The notes below the pieces were generated by a model. That model was not told where the DNA came from. It saw only the letters and a list, made by a program, of their open reading frames with translations, and did not search any database. Shown here piece by piece: positions 40,484 through 50,044 of a stretch of DNA of 64,000 nucleotides. This DNA comes from Aurantibacter aestuarii (GTDB lineage: Bacteria; Bacteroidota; Bacteroidia; Flavobacteriales; Flavobacteriaceae). Each line of letters begins with the position of its first letter. The stretch's first letter is position 1. The stretch spans positions 69,501 through 133,500 of the forward strand of contig NZ_PXOQ01000009.1 in the NCBI RefSeq assembly GCF_003008425.1, in the 5' to 3' direction. The translations under genes and the position numbers were made by a program.

Positions 40484-40615
40484 TTAATACAACGTATTAG
40501 TTGATGTATGTTATCGGGTATTATAATGATTTTATCGAAAGTCTATCGTATTACTAGGATTATTATCGATTAAAGACCTATTTTCATAGTTTACTAACAA
40601 ATTTTAAAATTTCAT

Positions 40616-43600
40616 ATGAAAAAAATTACATTATTCTTAATGCTGTTATGTTCTGCGATAACCTTCGGACAAGTAGGCTTTTCTCAGAATTTTAATGCGG
40701 CAACCGCTTTACCGGCTGGCTGGACTCAAAATAGATATTTTGGTACTGCAACGCAGGCTTGTGAAGGTAATTCATTTAGATCTAATATCTATTCTGGAGC
40801 AACTACTTCCACTGGAAATCTAGGGACTCCCAATTTTGTTGGGCAATCTAATGGAACAGATTTAACAGTTTCTTTTGATTATAAAATTGTAAACTGGTCT
40901 GCAGCAACAGTTGCTACTCCAGCAGGATGGGGTACGGCTCAATTACAATTTTCCTTAGATAATGGAACGACGTGGACTACAGCTCCTTCTGGAACTATAA
41001 ACGATTCAAACCATGTCGTTGCTAATACTTGTGCAACTTTTAATGTTGTAATACCTGGAGCTTCTTTACCAAACGGTTCAGATGTGAAATTAAGAGTATT
41101 AAATACTTGGGCTTCTGGAGACTACTATTTCTATATTGATAATTTTAGTGGAGCTCAAGTAGCATCAAATCCACCAAACTGTACTACTTTAACAGCACCA
41201 TTAAATGGAGCTACAAACGTTAATGAAGAAAGTAATTTAACTTGGGCTGCAGCTACAGGAGTACCAACTGGATACTTTTTATCTGTAGGAACTACTCCTG
41301 GAGGAGTAGATGTAGTTAATAATGTAGATAATGGTAATTCAACTTCTTATGCATTACCAACGTTAATGTATAGTACATTATATTATGTAACCATTACCCC
41401 TTACAATGCAAATGGAAATGCTATGGGATGTACAGAGGAAAGTTTTGAAACAAGACCAGCGCCACCAGTAGGTCAGGTTTGTGGTAACCCAATTGTTGTT
41501 GGAGCTTTACCTTACAATACTTCAGATAATACTAACGTGTATGCAGATGATTATAACGGATCACCTGGTGCTAGTTGTGGTTCCACAAACGGTTATTTAA
41601 ATGGTGACGATGTTGTGTATGCTTATACAGCAACATCAGACGCAACAATAAATTTTGCTCTGTCTGGTATTGGTGCTAATTATGCAGGTATGTTTTTATA
41701 TAGTAGTTGTGGTGATATTGGAACGACTTGTATAGCTGGAGCTACAAATGGAGCATCTACTGCAGATTTTGATTTTGATTATAATGTAACTAACGGTCAA
41801 ACCTACTATGTTGTAATTTCAACATGGGCAACACCACAATCTACAGCATATACTTTAGATATTAGAGAGATTTTATGTGCGGATCCTAGTGATTTAGCAG
41901 TTGCGAATATTACAACAACAACTGCAGATTTAAGTTGGACAGATAATAATTCTACAGCAACACCAAACTGGAATATAGAAATTTTACCTTCAGGTAATGC
42001 ACCAACAAATATGGCAACGGATACTGCTACGACTAATTCATTCCAAGCAACTGGTTTAACAGCTAATATGAGTTATGACTATTATGTACAAGCCGATTGT
42101 GGAGGAGGCACATTGAGTCTTTGGGTTGGTCCTTTTACATTTACAACAGCATGTAATGCTTTTGTAGCTCCTTATTTAGAGGATTTTGAAGCTTTCCCAA
42201 CTGCTACTTCAGCATTTATTTCTTCTAATTGTTGGACAGGAACTGGAGGAGCATACTACTGGGAGTCTGCCCCAGGAACAGATACAGGTTCAGCAGATAC
42301 AGGACCAAGTCCTACTATTACAACTGGAAACTATTTTTATACTGAAGCTTCTGCTGGTGCTTCTGGAGATATCACAGAATTAATATCACCTTCTGTGGAT
42401 TTATCAGGATTAACAGCTCCATCTTTAAGCTTCAACTATCATATGTATGGTGTAGTTATGGGAACACTTGATGTTTTAGTTAATGGTACAGATAATGTAT
42501 TTACAATTTCAGGTCAACAACAAGCTAATGATACAGACCCTTTTGAACTAGCAACAATAGATTTAGCAGCTTACGCGGGTCAGACTATTACAGTTACCTT
42601 CCGTGCTACAAGTGCAGGTACTTTTGAAGGAGATTTATCTATAGATAATGTTAATTTTGACGAATTACCAACTTGTCCTCAACCAAATATGTTAACAGTA
42701 GCTAATATTACAGATACTACAGCAGACTTAGGATGGACAGAAAATGGTACAGCAACAGTTTGGGATGTAGAGGTTGTAGATATTACTGCTGGAGGAACAC
42801 CTACAGGTACACCAACAGCAACTGGGGTATCAAATCCTTATACTGTAATGAGTTTAACACCTAATAATGCTTATGAATTTTACGTAAGAGCAAGTTGTGG
42901 AGGTGATGTTTCAACTTGGGTTGGTCCATTAGCTTTCTCTACTGTTTGTAGTACTTTTACAGCTCCATACACAGAAGATTTTGAAAATGCAGGTGTAGTT
43001 CCAGATTGTTGGACTCTTGCAGGAGGAGACGATTGGGACTTTAATTTAACTGGGCCTAACCATGTAGGAAATGCTGGTACAATTACCGGTTCTACAACAT
43101 CTGGTAATTATTATGCTGTAGTAGATGATTCAGGATTAACAAGTAATGTAAGTGTTTTAGAGTCACCTTTTGTAGATTTAACACCATTAACAACACCAGC
43201 ATTAACATTTTTTGAAATTAGTGATAATGAAGGTAATGCTAATGCAACATTAACTGTTGAAGTTTGGGATGGTGCAGCATGGAATACTGTTGGAACTTAT
43301 AATACAAATACAGCAGGTTGGGAATTAAAAACAATTAATTTAAGTACATTAACTTTCACAGGACCTGCTCAAGCAAGATTTTCTGTAGCAGATTCAGGAA
43401 GTTTTTATGACGATATTGCAATTGACGATGTTAGTTTTGTAGAATTACCAGCATGTCCTCAACCAAGTATGTTAACAGTAACTAATATTACTGCAACAAC
43501 AGCAGAATTAGGCTGGACAGATAATGGGACTGCAACAGTATGGGATATAGAGATTGTAGATGTTACGGCAGGAGGAACGCCAACTGGAACACCAACTGTT

Positions 43601-44548
43601 TCTGGAGTTACTAATCCTTATGTAATAACAGGTTTAAACCCTCAAAATGATTATGCTTTCTACGTAAGAGCGGTTTGTGGTGGAGACTTGTCTTCATTCT
43701 CAGGGCCAAGTAATTTTAGAACAGCTTGTGCTACTATAACTGTCTTCCCATCGACAACAGACTTTACAAATAATCCTCCTACTACATGTTGGGATGAAGC
43801 TGCAGACGGAGAAGTTGCTGCTGGACCAAGTGGTTTAGGAGCTTCTGATTGGAGAGGAAATAGATCCTATTTTGATGTTAATGCAAACGTTGTAAATTCT
43901 AATGCATTAAATTTATTTACAGGTAATGTAGATAGAGAGTGGTTATTATCACCAACATATACAATTCCATCTGGTACACCACATGGTTTAAAAGTACAAG
44001 TAGCCGTAACTAACTATAACTTCAGTGGGTCAACTTCTGCAGGTGATACTATGGGTAGTGATGATGAAGTTATGTTATTAATGACTACTGATAACGGAGT
44101 ATCTTGGACAACTCTTACAACATGGAATGCAGGTAATCAACCAAGTGTTAATGGAACAGATTATTTAGCTGATTTATCTGCTGTTTCAGGAGATGTTCGA
44201 TTTGCATTCTGGGGAAGTGATGGTATTACAAATGATATTGAAGACTATGATTTTCATGTAGGAGCTTTTACAGTAGATTTATTAAGTGCATTGAGTACTG
44301 AAGAGTTTAATACAAATAATTTAGACTTTTCTTACTATCCAAACCCAGTGTCTAATGAATTAACTATAAATGCAGCAACTAAATTAAGTTCTGTAAGTGT
44401 TATTAATGTTTTAGGACAAACAGTTTATTCTACAACACCAAACACAAATAAAGTTATGGTAAATATGAGTGAATTAAATGCAGGATATTACTTTGTGAAA
44501 GTAGTTTCTGGTAACGCCTCTAAAACAATTAAAGTAATTAAAAATTAA
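40616..44548 (+). CDS. T9SS cargo protein with FnIII and jelly-roll (choice-of-anchor J-like) modules
   Basis: 1310 residues with a signal peptide (MKKITLFLMLLCSAITFGQ). Domains in order: a jelly-roll-like module (about 20-185), FnIII-like (190-285), a PPC-like module (287-420), FnIII (425-510), an anchor-J/MAM-like module (515-685, opening APYLEDFEAFPT), FnIII (690-780), another such module (785-945, APYTEDFENAGVVPDCW), FnIII (947-1040), a last beta module (to about 1225) and the type A sorting domain (YYPNPVSNELTINA ... YYFVKVVSGNASKTIKVIKN). It is exported by the type IX system and attached to the surface or released. There is no catalytic domain, so adhesion or matrix binding is most likely. 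Two modules are repeated at the DNA level. Confidence 0.93.
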   Translation: MKKITLFLMLLCSAITFGQVGFSQNFNAATALPAGWTQNRYFGTATQACEGNSFRSNIYSGATTSTGNLGTPNFVGQSNGTDLTVSFDYKIVNWSAATVATPAGWGTAQLQFSLDNGTTWTTAPSGTINDSNHVVANTCATFNVVIPGASLPNGSDVKLRVLNTWASGDYYFYIDNFSGAQVASNPPNCTTLTAPLNGATNVNEESNLTWAAATGVPTGYFLSVGTTPGGVDVVNNVDNGNSTSYALPTLMYSTLYYVTITPYNANGNAMGCTEESFETRPAPPVGQVCGNPIVVGALPYNTSDNTNVYADDYNGSPGASCGSTNGYLNGDDVVYAYTATSDATINFALSGIGANYAGMFLYSSCGDIGTTCIAGATNGASTADFDFDYNVTNGQTYYVVISTWATPQSTAYTLDIREILCADPSDLAVANITTTTADLSWTDNNSTATPNWNIEILPSGNAPTNMATDTATTNSFQATGLTANMSYDYYVQADCGGGTLSLWVGPFTFTTACNAFVAPYLEDFEAFPTATSAFISSNCWTGTGGAYYWESAPGTDTGSADTGPSPTITTGNYFYTEASAGASGDITELISPSVDLSGLTAPSLSFNYHMYGVVMGTLDVLVNGTDNVFTISGQQQANDTDPFELATIDLAAYAGQTITVTFRATSAGTFEGDLSIDNVNFDELPTCPQPNMLTVANITDTTADLGWTENGTATVWDVEVVDITAGGTPTGTPTATGVSNPYTVMSLTPNNAYEFYVRASCGGDVSTWVGPLAFSTVCSTFTAPYTEDFENAGVVPDCWTLAGGDDWDFNLTGPNHVGNAGTITGSTTSGNYYAVVDDSGLTSNVSVLESPFVDLTPLTTPALTFFEISDNEGNANATLTVEVWDGAAWNTVGTYNTNTAGWELKTINLSTLTFTGPAQARFSVADSGSFYDDIAIDDVSFVELPACPQPSMLTVTNITATTAELGWTDNGTATVWDIEIVDVTAGGTPTGTPTVSGVTNPYVITGLNPQNDYAFYVRAVCGGDLSSFSGPSNFRTACATITVFPSTTDFTNNPPTTCWDEAADGEVAAGPSGLGASDWRGNRSYFDVNANVVNSNALNLFTGNVDREWLLSPTYTIPSGTPHGLKVQVAVTNYNFSGSTSAGDTMGSDDEVMLLMTTDNGVSWTTLTTWNAGNQPSVNGTDYLADLSAVSGDVRFAFWGSDGITNDIEDYDFHVGAFTVDLLSALSTEEFNTNNLDFSYYPNPVSNELTINAATKLSSVSVINVLGQTVYSTTPNTNKVMVNMSELNAGYYFVKVVSGNASKTIKVIKN
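42665..43735 (+). repeat. Diverged direct repeat of an FnIII module inside the T9SS cargo gene
   Basis: Bases from 42665 and from 43445 both encode an FnIII module starting ELP(T/A)CPQP(N/S)MLTV and running through GTATVWD(V/I)E(V/I)VD to YVRA(S/V)CGGD. The two copies lie 780 bases apart with an anchor-J module between them, and most differences are synonymous or conservative. Confidence 0.8.
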
Positions 44549-44570
44549 AAAATATAATTTATCATATTTT

Positions 44571-44602
44571 CAAGCCACCTTTAATAAGGTGGCTTTTTTT
44601 TG
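44571..44602 (+). terminator. Rho-independent terminator after the T9SS cargo gene
   Basis: AAGCCACCTT pairs with AAGGTGGCTT around TAAT, followed by TTTTTT. The promoter box of the next gene starts only six bases after it. Confidence 0.9.
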
Positions 44603-44607
44603 TTTAC

Positions 44608-44615
44608 TATATTTG
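44608..44615 (+). promoter_or_regulatory. -7 promoter box five bases before the glycosyltransferase start (leaderless candidate)
   Basis: TATATTTG ends five bases before ATG 44621. In Bacteroidota transcription begins a few bases after the box, so the mRNA would start at or next to the ATG. Confidence 0.5.
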
Positions 44616-44620
44616 TAAAC

Positions 44621-45625
44621 ATGTCAAGACTCTATTCTTTTATTGTTCCGGTTTACAACAGGCCTAATGAAATTGATGAACTTTTAAAAAGTTTTATCAG
44701 TCTTAAATTCGATAAGCCATACGAAATTGTTATTGTAGAAGATGGAAGTACATTAACCTGTGAACATATTATTAAAGCTTTTAATAAGTTTCTGAATATT
44801 GCTTACTATTATAAAGCAAATTCTGGTCCCGGAGATTCTAGAAACTACGGTATGTCTAAGGCTAAAGGTAATTATTATATTATACTAGATAGTGACTGTC
44901 TTTTGACAGAAAATTATTTAATTGAAGTAGAAAAAAGTTTAAATCATCTCTACGTTGATTTTTTTGGTGGACCAGATACGGCACATCCATCTTTTTCGCC
45001 TTTACAAAAAGCTATAAATTTTGTAATGACTAGCTTTATCTCTACTGGAGGAATAAGAGGACATAAAAATGCATTAAATAAATTTCAGCCAAGAAGCTTT
45101 AATATGGGTATTTCTAAAGAAGCTTTTCTCGCTTCAAAAGGATTTGGAACTATACATCCTGGAGAAGACCCAGATCTTACTTTGAGATTATGGAATTTAG
45201 GTTATAACTCTAAGCTAATCGATAAAGCCTCAGTTTTTCATAAAAGACGTATTTCTTGGCAAAAATTTTATCAGCAAGTTTATAAATTTGGATCTGTAAG
45301 ACCAATTTTAAACTTCTGGCATCCAGATAGCAAAAAACTCACTTATTGGTTACCTACTACTTATGTGATATTAGTAATTATTGCTTTAGTGACCTTAGGC
45401 ACTCAATTTAAATGGTTGGCTGTGTTATTACTAACATATAACGCTTTAGTGTTTGTTTTGGCTTTAGTGACTATGCGTAATGTTTTAATTGCACTTCAAG
45501 TTATAGTAGCGCTTCAAATTCAATTTTTTGCCTATGGAATAGGTTTTTTAAAGTCAACTATAATCTTATCTTTAAATAAAAAATCGCCAGAAGCTTTATT
45601 TCCGCATTTATTTTTTAAAAAATAA
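44621..45625 (+). CDS. Family 2 glycosyltransferase
   Basis: 334 residues from ATG 44621 (MSRLYSFIVPVYNRPNEIDE); the frame opens at a TTG 21 bases upstream, inside the promoter box. GT-A features: IVPVYNRPNEI binds the nucleotide, IVEDGST and YYIILDSDC give the DxD-type metal site (DSD), and GEDPDLTLRLWNLGY is the acceptor-side ED block. Three C-terminal hydrophobic helices (about 250-320) anchor it in the inner membrane. A processive or lipid-linked sugar transferase is possible; the product is unknown. It heads an operon with ybbR, coaE and a two-component system. Confidence 0.9.
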   Translation: MSRLYSFIVPVYNRPNEIDELLKSFISLKFDKPYEIVIVEDGSTLTCEHIIKAFNKFLNIAYYYKANSGPGDSRNYGMSKAKGNYYIILDSDCLLTENYLIEVEKSLNHLYVDFFGGPDTAHPSFSPLQKAINFVMTSFISTGGIRGHKNALNKFQPRSFNMGISKEAFLASKGFGTIHPGEDPDLTLRLWNLGYNSKLIDKASVFHKRRISWQKFYQQVYKFGSVRPILNFWHPDSKKLTYWLPTTYVILVIIALVTLGTQFKWLAVLLLTYNALVFVLALVTMRNVLIALQVIVALQIQFFAYGIGFLKSTIILSLNKKSPEALFPHLFFKK

Positions 45626-45627
45626 CT

Positions 45628-46590
45628 ATGATTAAATTAATTAGGTTTATAAAATCTATACTAAAGACAAAACGGCTAAATGCTTTTTTTCTGTTTTTTA
45701 TAATGGCTTTTTTTATTTTAATATTAGTTAAATTATCAAGTAATTATACTAATGTTTTACAGTTTGAAATAGATTTTCAAGACATACCAGATGATATTGT
45801 TATTGAAAATAAGGAAGAGATATATCTTTTAGTTAAATTTGAGGCTTCAGGTTTTTTCTGGATGAGATATGTATTTAAAAATCCGTCTGTAAAACTAAGT
45901 CTAACAGACGATTTCTCAGTTTCAGAAGATTACTATCAGATAAATGAAGATAAAGCTTTTGCGGCTATAAAAGAGCAACTATCAACTAGAATAAAAGATT
46001 TTAAATTGGTAAATCAAAATTTAAAGATTTTTTTCGATACATATTTTGTTAGAAAAGTACCCATTAAGGCAATTACAGAGATTTCTTTTGAAAATGGCTT
46101 TGGAGCTTTAAAACCATATAGTCTAAGTGTAGATTCTGTAAAAGTAATTGGTCCTAAAAATATAATTGATACTATAACTTCTTTATCTAATAAAGTTGCT
46201 AAGTTTGATAATATTAATTCAAGTATTTCTAAAGTATTTCAGCTTAATTTAGATAATTATCCAAACACAATTAAAGTTGTACCAGAGCAACTTTCAATAA
46301 ATGTAAAAGGAGAGCGTTTTACAGAAGGAGAGCTAGATATCTCTGTAGAGCTTATAAATGTGCCAAGTAATTTATCTATAAATTATTTTCCAAAAACTAT
46401 TAAAGTTACTTATACCGTACCTCTAAATGATTTTAAGTCTATTACAACTTCAGATTTTAAAATCATTGCTGATTATAAAAAAACGAATACATTAAATAAT
46501 TTTCTGTTTCCAGAATTACGTGTTATTAATCCTAAGATTAAAGATGCTCGAATGAAGCAAACCAAACTAGAGTATATTATTACAAAATGA
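45628..46590 (+). CDS. YbbR-like domain protein
   Basis: 320 residues. An N-terminal helix (about 17-36, LNAFFLFFIMAFFILILVKL) anchors it, and the rest carries YbbR-like beta repeats: VPIKAITEISFENGFGALKP, SLSVDSVKVIGPKNIIDTIT and GELDISVELINVPSNLSINY. In Firmicutes YbbR/CdaR binds the diadenylate cyclase CdaA. No cyclase gene is seen here, so that role is not shown. It starts two bases after the glycosyltransferase stop and overlaps coaE by four bases. Confidence 0.88.
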   Translation: MIKLIRFIKSILKTKRLNAFFLFFIMAFFILILVKLSSNYTNVLQFEIDFQDIPDDIVIENKEEIYLLVKFEASGFFWMRYVFKNPSVKLSLTDDFSVSEDYYQINEDKAFAAIKEQLSTRIKDFKLVNQNLKIFFDTYFVRKVPIKAITEISFENGFGALKPYSLSVDSVKVIGPKNIIDTITSLSNKVAKFDNINSSISKVFQLNLDNYPNTIKVVPEQLSINVKGERFTEGELDISVELINVPSNLSINYFPKTIKVTYTVPLNDFKSITTSDFKIIADYKKTNTLNNFLFPELRVINPKIKDARMKQTKLEYIITK

Positions 46591-47192
46591 GCGTAAAAAT
46601 TATAGGATTAACAGGCGGCATTGGAAGTGGAAAGACCACAGTAGCTAATTGTTTTAGTACATTTGATATACCAGTCTATATTGCAGATTTAGAAGCTAAA
46701 AAATTAATGGTTACTTCTAAAGTCTTAATTAGGCAGTTAAAACAATTGTTTGGAGCAGAAAGTTATTTAGATAAAGAATTAAATAGAGCTTATATAGCTC
46801 AAAAGATTTTTTCGGATAAGGATTTATTGGAAAAAATGAATGCAATTGTGCACCCTAAAGTGTCTAGACACTTTAAGAAATGGCTAAAAAAACAAAGTTC
46901 TAAATATGTTATTTACGAATCTGCTTTAATTTTTGAAAACTCTAATACAAATCATTTCGATTCTATTATTACCGTTACTGCTCCTTTAGAAATTAGAGTA
47001 CAAAGAGTGGTAGAGCGCGATAATAGTACTGAAAAAAAAGTCAAGTCAATAATTTCCAATCAGTTAAGTGACAAAGTTAAAATAGAAAATTCCGATTTTG
47101 TTATAAAAAATCTTGACTTAAAAACTACAAAACATCAAGTTAAGAATATTCATTTTCAAATTATAGAATTGATAGACAGCGGACAAATTTAA
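46587..47192 (+). CDS. coaE: Dephospho-CoA kinase
   Basis: 201 residues. The P-loop GLTGGIGSGKTTVA (7-20) at the very N-terminus, DLEAKKLM near 34, and the lid with VVERDNSTEKKVKSIISNQL are all typical. CoaE phosphorylates the 3'-hydroxyl of dephospho-CoA, the last step of coenzyme A synthesis, and is usually essential. It overlaps the ybbR gene by four bases (ATGA). Confidence 0.96.
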   Translation: MSVKIIGLTGGIGSGKTTVANCFSTFDIPVYIADLEAKKLMVTSKVLIRQLKQLFGAESYLDKELNRAYIAQKIFSDKDLLEKMNAIVHPKVSRHFKKWLKKQSSKYVIYESALIFENSNTNHFDSIITVTAPLEIRVQRVVERDNSTEKKVKSIISNQLSDKVKIENSDFVIKNLDLKTTKHQVKNIHFQIIELIDSGQI

Positions 47193-47243
47193 CATATTTG
47201 TTAACGTTAGGTTAAACTACACAACGACCAAATGTTAAAATGT

Positions 47244-47251
47244 TAAATTTG
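47244..47251 (+). promoter_or_regulatory. -7 promoter box five bases before the histidine kinase start (leaderless candidate)
   Basis: TAAATTTG ends five bases before ATG 47257. If used, the kinase and response regulator can be transcribed separately from coaE with a leaderless mRNA. Confidence 0.45.
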
Positions 47252-47256
47252 CGTCA

Positions 47257-48825
47257 ATGAGCAAAAACAAATTTATAATTCTGGTTGTTTTAATGAGCCT
47301 ATCTTTAATAGGTATTATTTGCCTTCAGGCTTATTATATTAACAATTCTATAAATTCTTTTGAAAATCAATTCAATTTTTCTGTAAAAAAAAGTATAGGT
47401 TATACCATTCAGAATATTGAGAAAAAGGAGAAGTTAAACAGTATTATAAAAATTAATCAGCTTATTAATGATGGAGGTAAAATAGATACCACAGCCATCA
47501 TTAATTTTTATATAAAAGAAGATAATAAAAACACCAATAAAACTCTCTTATATAGAAATGGGATTTTAGAAGAAAATTTTAAGTTAAGTTCTGCATTATT
47601 TGATATTGGTTTAGATACCATTAATGTTAAACGAATTATAAACAATAGAGAAACAAAAGTTTTAAATAACTCTAGTGCTCAAGATGTTGATTTAGTAGAT
47701 ATTGTAAATGAAATTTCTACACTTTCGGAGCGTGAGCAAATTTTATGGGAGTCGTTTTATATGGATTATGCTTTTAGAACGCCTATTTATAAAAGAACGA
47801 CTAATGAAGAAATTAGAGAGTTGTTAGAAACTAAACTTAAAGCAGAAGATATAGATTTAGATTTTGAATTTGCCATTTACAGTAATAATTTGGCGACTAA
47901 AATTTCATCGGAAGATTTTCAAATAGAAAATAACGATACCTTTAGTCTGCCTATTTTTGATAACGAAAATGATGATAATAATTACCGTTTACTTGTAAAT
48001 TTCCCAAAAAGAGAACGCTATATGTTTTCAAGTATTTATAGTAATTTATTATTATCGATTCTTTTTACTGGTATTATAATTCTGGCATTCTCTAGTGCAT
48101 TATTACAATTAATTAGACAACGTCAAATCTCAGAAATAAAGTCCGATTTTATAAATAATATGACCCACGAGTTTAAAACACCAATAGCTACTATTAATTT
48201 GGCTTTAGATTCTATTAGAAACCCTAGAATTATAGACGACAAGGAAAAAGTTTTACGTTACTTAGGGATGATTAAAGAGGAAAATAAACGTATGCATGCG
48301 CAAGTAGAAAATGTACTAAGGATTTCTAAGTTGGAGAAGAATGAACTTAACATTTCTAAAGAACGTATTAAGTTACATGACTTATTACAAGAAGCTATTA
48401 ACCATGTAGAATTAATGGTAGAAGATAGAAACGGAGAAATTATAACCAATTTTGATGCAATAAAATCTACCGTATTAGCAAACGAATCGCATTTCACTAA
48501 TGTTTTAGTAAACGTTCTTGAAAATGGAATAAAATATACACCAGAAGACAAACCTCTAAAAATTGAGGTGTCTACACATCTTGCAGGAAGCTCTATTTTA
48601 ATAGATATTAAAGATCATGGGGCAGGAATGACAAAGCAAGTACAGAAAAAAGTGTTCGAAAAGTTTTATAGAGAGCACACTGGGAATGTTCATAACGTAA
48701 AAGGTCATGGATTAGGCTTAGCTTACGTTAAACAAATTGTAGAAGATCACCACGGAAATATAAGTGTAACAAGTACAAAAGGCGTTGGAAGCACCTTTAC
48801 TATAAAGCTTCCCTTAATATCATAA
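47257..48825 (+). CDS. Sensor histidine kinase
   Basis: 522 residues. Two membrane helices (about 7-28 and 262-284) enclose a periplasmic sensor region of about 230 residues with no recognised domain. The H-box is NNMTHEFKTPIATINLALDS with phospho-acceptor His304. The N box is VLVNVLENGIKYTPEDKP, the G boxes DIKDHGAGMTKQVQKKVF and GHGLGLAYVKQIVEDHHG. The kinase is orthodox and pairs with the response regulator that starts five bases later. The signal it senses is unknown. Confidence 0.95.
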   Translation: MSKNKFIILVVLMSLSLIGIICLQAYYINNSINSFENQFNFSVKKSIGYTIQNIEKKEKLNSIIKINQLINDGGKIDTTAIINFYIKEDNKNTNKTLLYRNGILEENFKLSSALFDIGLDTINVKRIINNRETKVLNNSSAQDVDLVDIVNEISTLSEREQILWESFYMDYAFRTPIYKRTTNEEIRELLETKLKAEDIDLDFEFAIYSNNLATKISSEDFQIENNDTFSLPIFDNENDDNNYRLLVNFPKRERYMFSSIYSNLLLSILFTGIIILAFSSALLQLIRQRQISEIKSDFINNMTHEFKTPIATINLALDSIRNPRIIDDKEKVLRYLGMIKEENKRMHAQVENVLRISKLEKNELNISKERIKLHDLLQEAINHVELMVEDRNGEIITNFDAIKSTVLANESHFTNVLVNVLENGIKYTPEDKPLKIEVSTHLAGSSILIDIKDHGAGMTKQVQKKVFEKFYREHTGNVHNVKGHGLGLAYVKQIVEDHHGNISVTSTKGVGSTFTIKLPLIS

Positions 48826-48829
48826 CACT

Positions 48830-49534
48830 ATGGAAGAACAATTGAAAAAAATACTTTTAGTAGAAGACGATCCAAACTTTGGAATTGTTTTAAAGGATTA
48901 TTTAACCATGAATGACTACGAAGTAACTCATGCTAAAAATGGTATGGAAGGCTTTGAAAAATTCAAGAAAAATGATTTTGATCTTTGTATTCTTGATGTC
49001 ATGATGCCATATAAAGATGGTTTTACTCTGGCAAAAGAGATTAGAGAAAAAAATGCGGATGTGCCTATTATTTTCTTAACAGCTAAAGCTATGAAAGAAG
49101 ATGTGTTAAAAGGTTACAAAGTAGGGGCAGACGACTATTTAAATAAACCATTTGATAGTGAAGTGCTTTTAATGAAAATGAAAGCCATTATACAGCGTAA
49201 AGCGACTGAAACTGTAGCAGATAGTAATGAGTTTATGTTTACTATTGGTGATTTTGAGCTTAACTCTAAATTACGTTTCTTAAGTTATAAGGGGCAAGAG
49301 CCAGAAAAATTATCTCCAAAAGAAAACCAATTATTACGCTTATTAGCATTGCATGTTAATGATTTAATGCCTAGAGAATTAGCTTTAACTAAAATATGGA
49401 GAGATGATAACTACTTTACGTCTCGTAGTATGGATGTGTATATTGCTAAATTACGTAAGTACTTAAAATTAGACGATAAAGTTGAAATTTTAAACATCCA
49501 CGGTGAAGGATTTAGATTGGTAATTAACGAATAA
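48830..49534 (+). CDS. OmpR-family response regulator
   Basis: 234 residues. The receiver domain (1-125) has the acidic pair ED in LLVEDDPNF, the phospho-acceptor Asp56 (DLCILDVMMP), Thr/Ser in IIFLTAKAM and the invariant Lys in YLNKPFDSEV. The C-terminal winged helix (about 140-232: KLSPKENQLLRLLALHVNDL, SRSMDVYIAKLRKYLK) binds DNA. It is the partner of the kinase upstream. Target genes cannot be read from the window. Confidence 0.95.
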   Translation: MEEQLKKILLVEDDPNFGIVLKDYLTMNDYEVTHAKNGMEGFEKFKKNDFDLCILDVMMPYKDGFTLAKEIREKNADVPIIFLTAKAMKEDVLKGYKVGADDYLNKPFDSEVLLMKMKAIIQRKATETVADSNEFMFTIGDFELNSKLRFLSYKGQEPEKLSPKENQLLRLLALHVNDLMPRELALTKIWRDDNYFTSRSMDVYIAKLRKYLKLDDKVEILNIHGEGFRLVINE

Positions 49535-49550
49535 GAATATTACTAGATAT

Positions 49551-49588
49551 AAAAAAAGCTTCAAATTAAAATTTGAAGCTTTTTTTTA
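49551..49588. terminator. Bidirectional Rho-independent terminator
   Basis: AAAAAAAGCTTCAAATT pairs with AATTTGAAGCTTTTTTT around two bases. It serves both the response regulator gene and the convergent DUF1569 gene. Confidence 0.92.
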
Positions 49589-50038
49589 TTTAGATGTTAA
49601 AATACGGTCTATAATTTTAAGATGATGATGTGTATGTACTTCTAAAAAACGTTTGGTCTGTTTTCTATTTAAATGTCCAAAAAAAGGATGATTGAAATAA
49701 GCATTTTTTGGAAGTTTTAAATACTGAGAATTATTGATCTTTACTTTTTCTAATAAAGAAAGAACTTCCTCTTTATTTATTTTGGTTAGTGTATTAACAT
49801 GCTTTGGAGCTTGAACCTGTCCAGTAGGGATTTGTTTAGTTAAAAAAATCAGGTCACGTTTTAAATTAAAGGTTTTAATATAATCATCCGGATTACTCTT
49901 TTTCAATTGACTCGTAACACTAACCATAACTCTTAAGCTGTGGTCTAAATGCCAATCTACGCCACGATTGGAAACAGCTTTATTTTCAGTATTAAAATGA
50001 ATTAAATGTTGTTCAATTTTATTAATGTATTTATCCAT
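49586..50038 (-). CDS. DUF1569 / DinB-like four-helix protein
   Basis: 150 residues. The ending HPFFGHLNRKQTKRFLEVHT plus HHHLKIIDRIL is the DUF1569 pattern, and RGVDWHLDHSLRVMVSVTSQ holds the N-terminal His. Three spaced histidines fit the metal site of DinB-superfamily proteins, several of which are thiol S-transferases. The function here is unknown. It lies six bases after the DUF2254 gene, last in a minus-strand operon. Confidence 0.85.
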   Translation of the reverse strand: MDKYINKIEQHLIHFNTENKAVSNRGVDWHLDHSLRVMVSVTSQLKKSNPDDYIKTFNLKRDLIFLTKQIPTGQVQAPKHVNTLTKINKEEVLSLLEKVKINNSQYLKLPKNAYFNHPFFGHLNRKQTKRFLEVHTHHHLKIIDRILTSK

Positions 50039-50044
50039 AATATT

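Noticed and set aside
44600-44620. Upstream TTG start for the glycosyltransferase
   Set aside because: It would place the start inside the T run of a terminator and the promoter box; ATG 44621 matches the family start.
48258-48551. 97-residue minus-strand ORF
   Set aside because: Antisense to the kinase H-box and N-box coding region.
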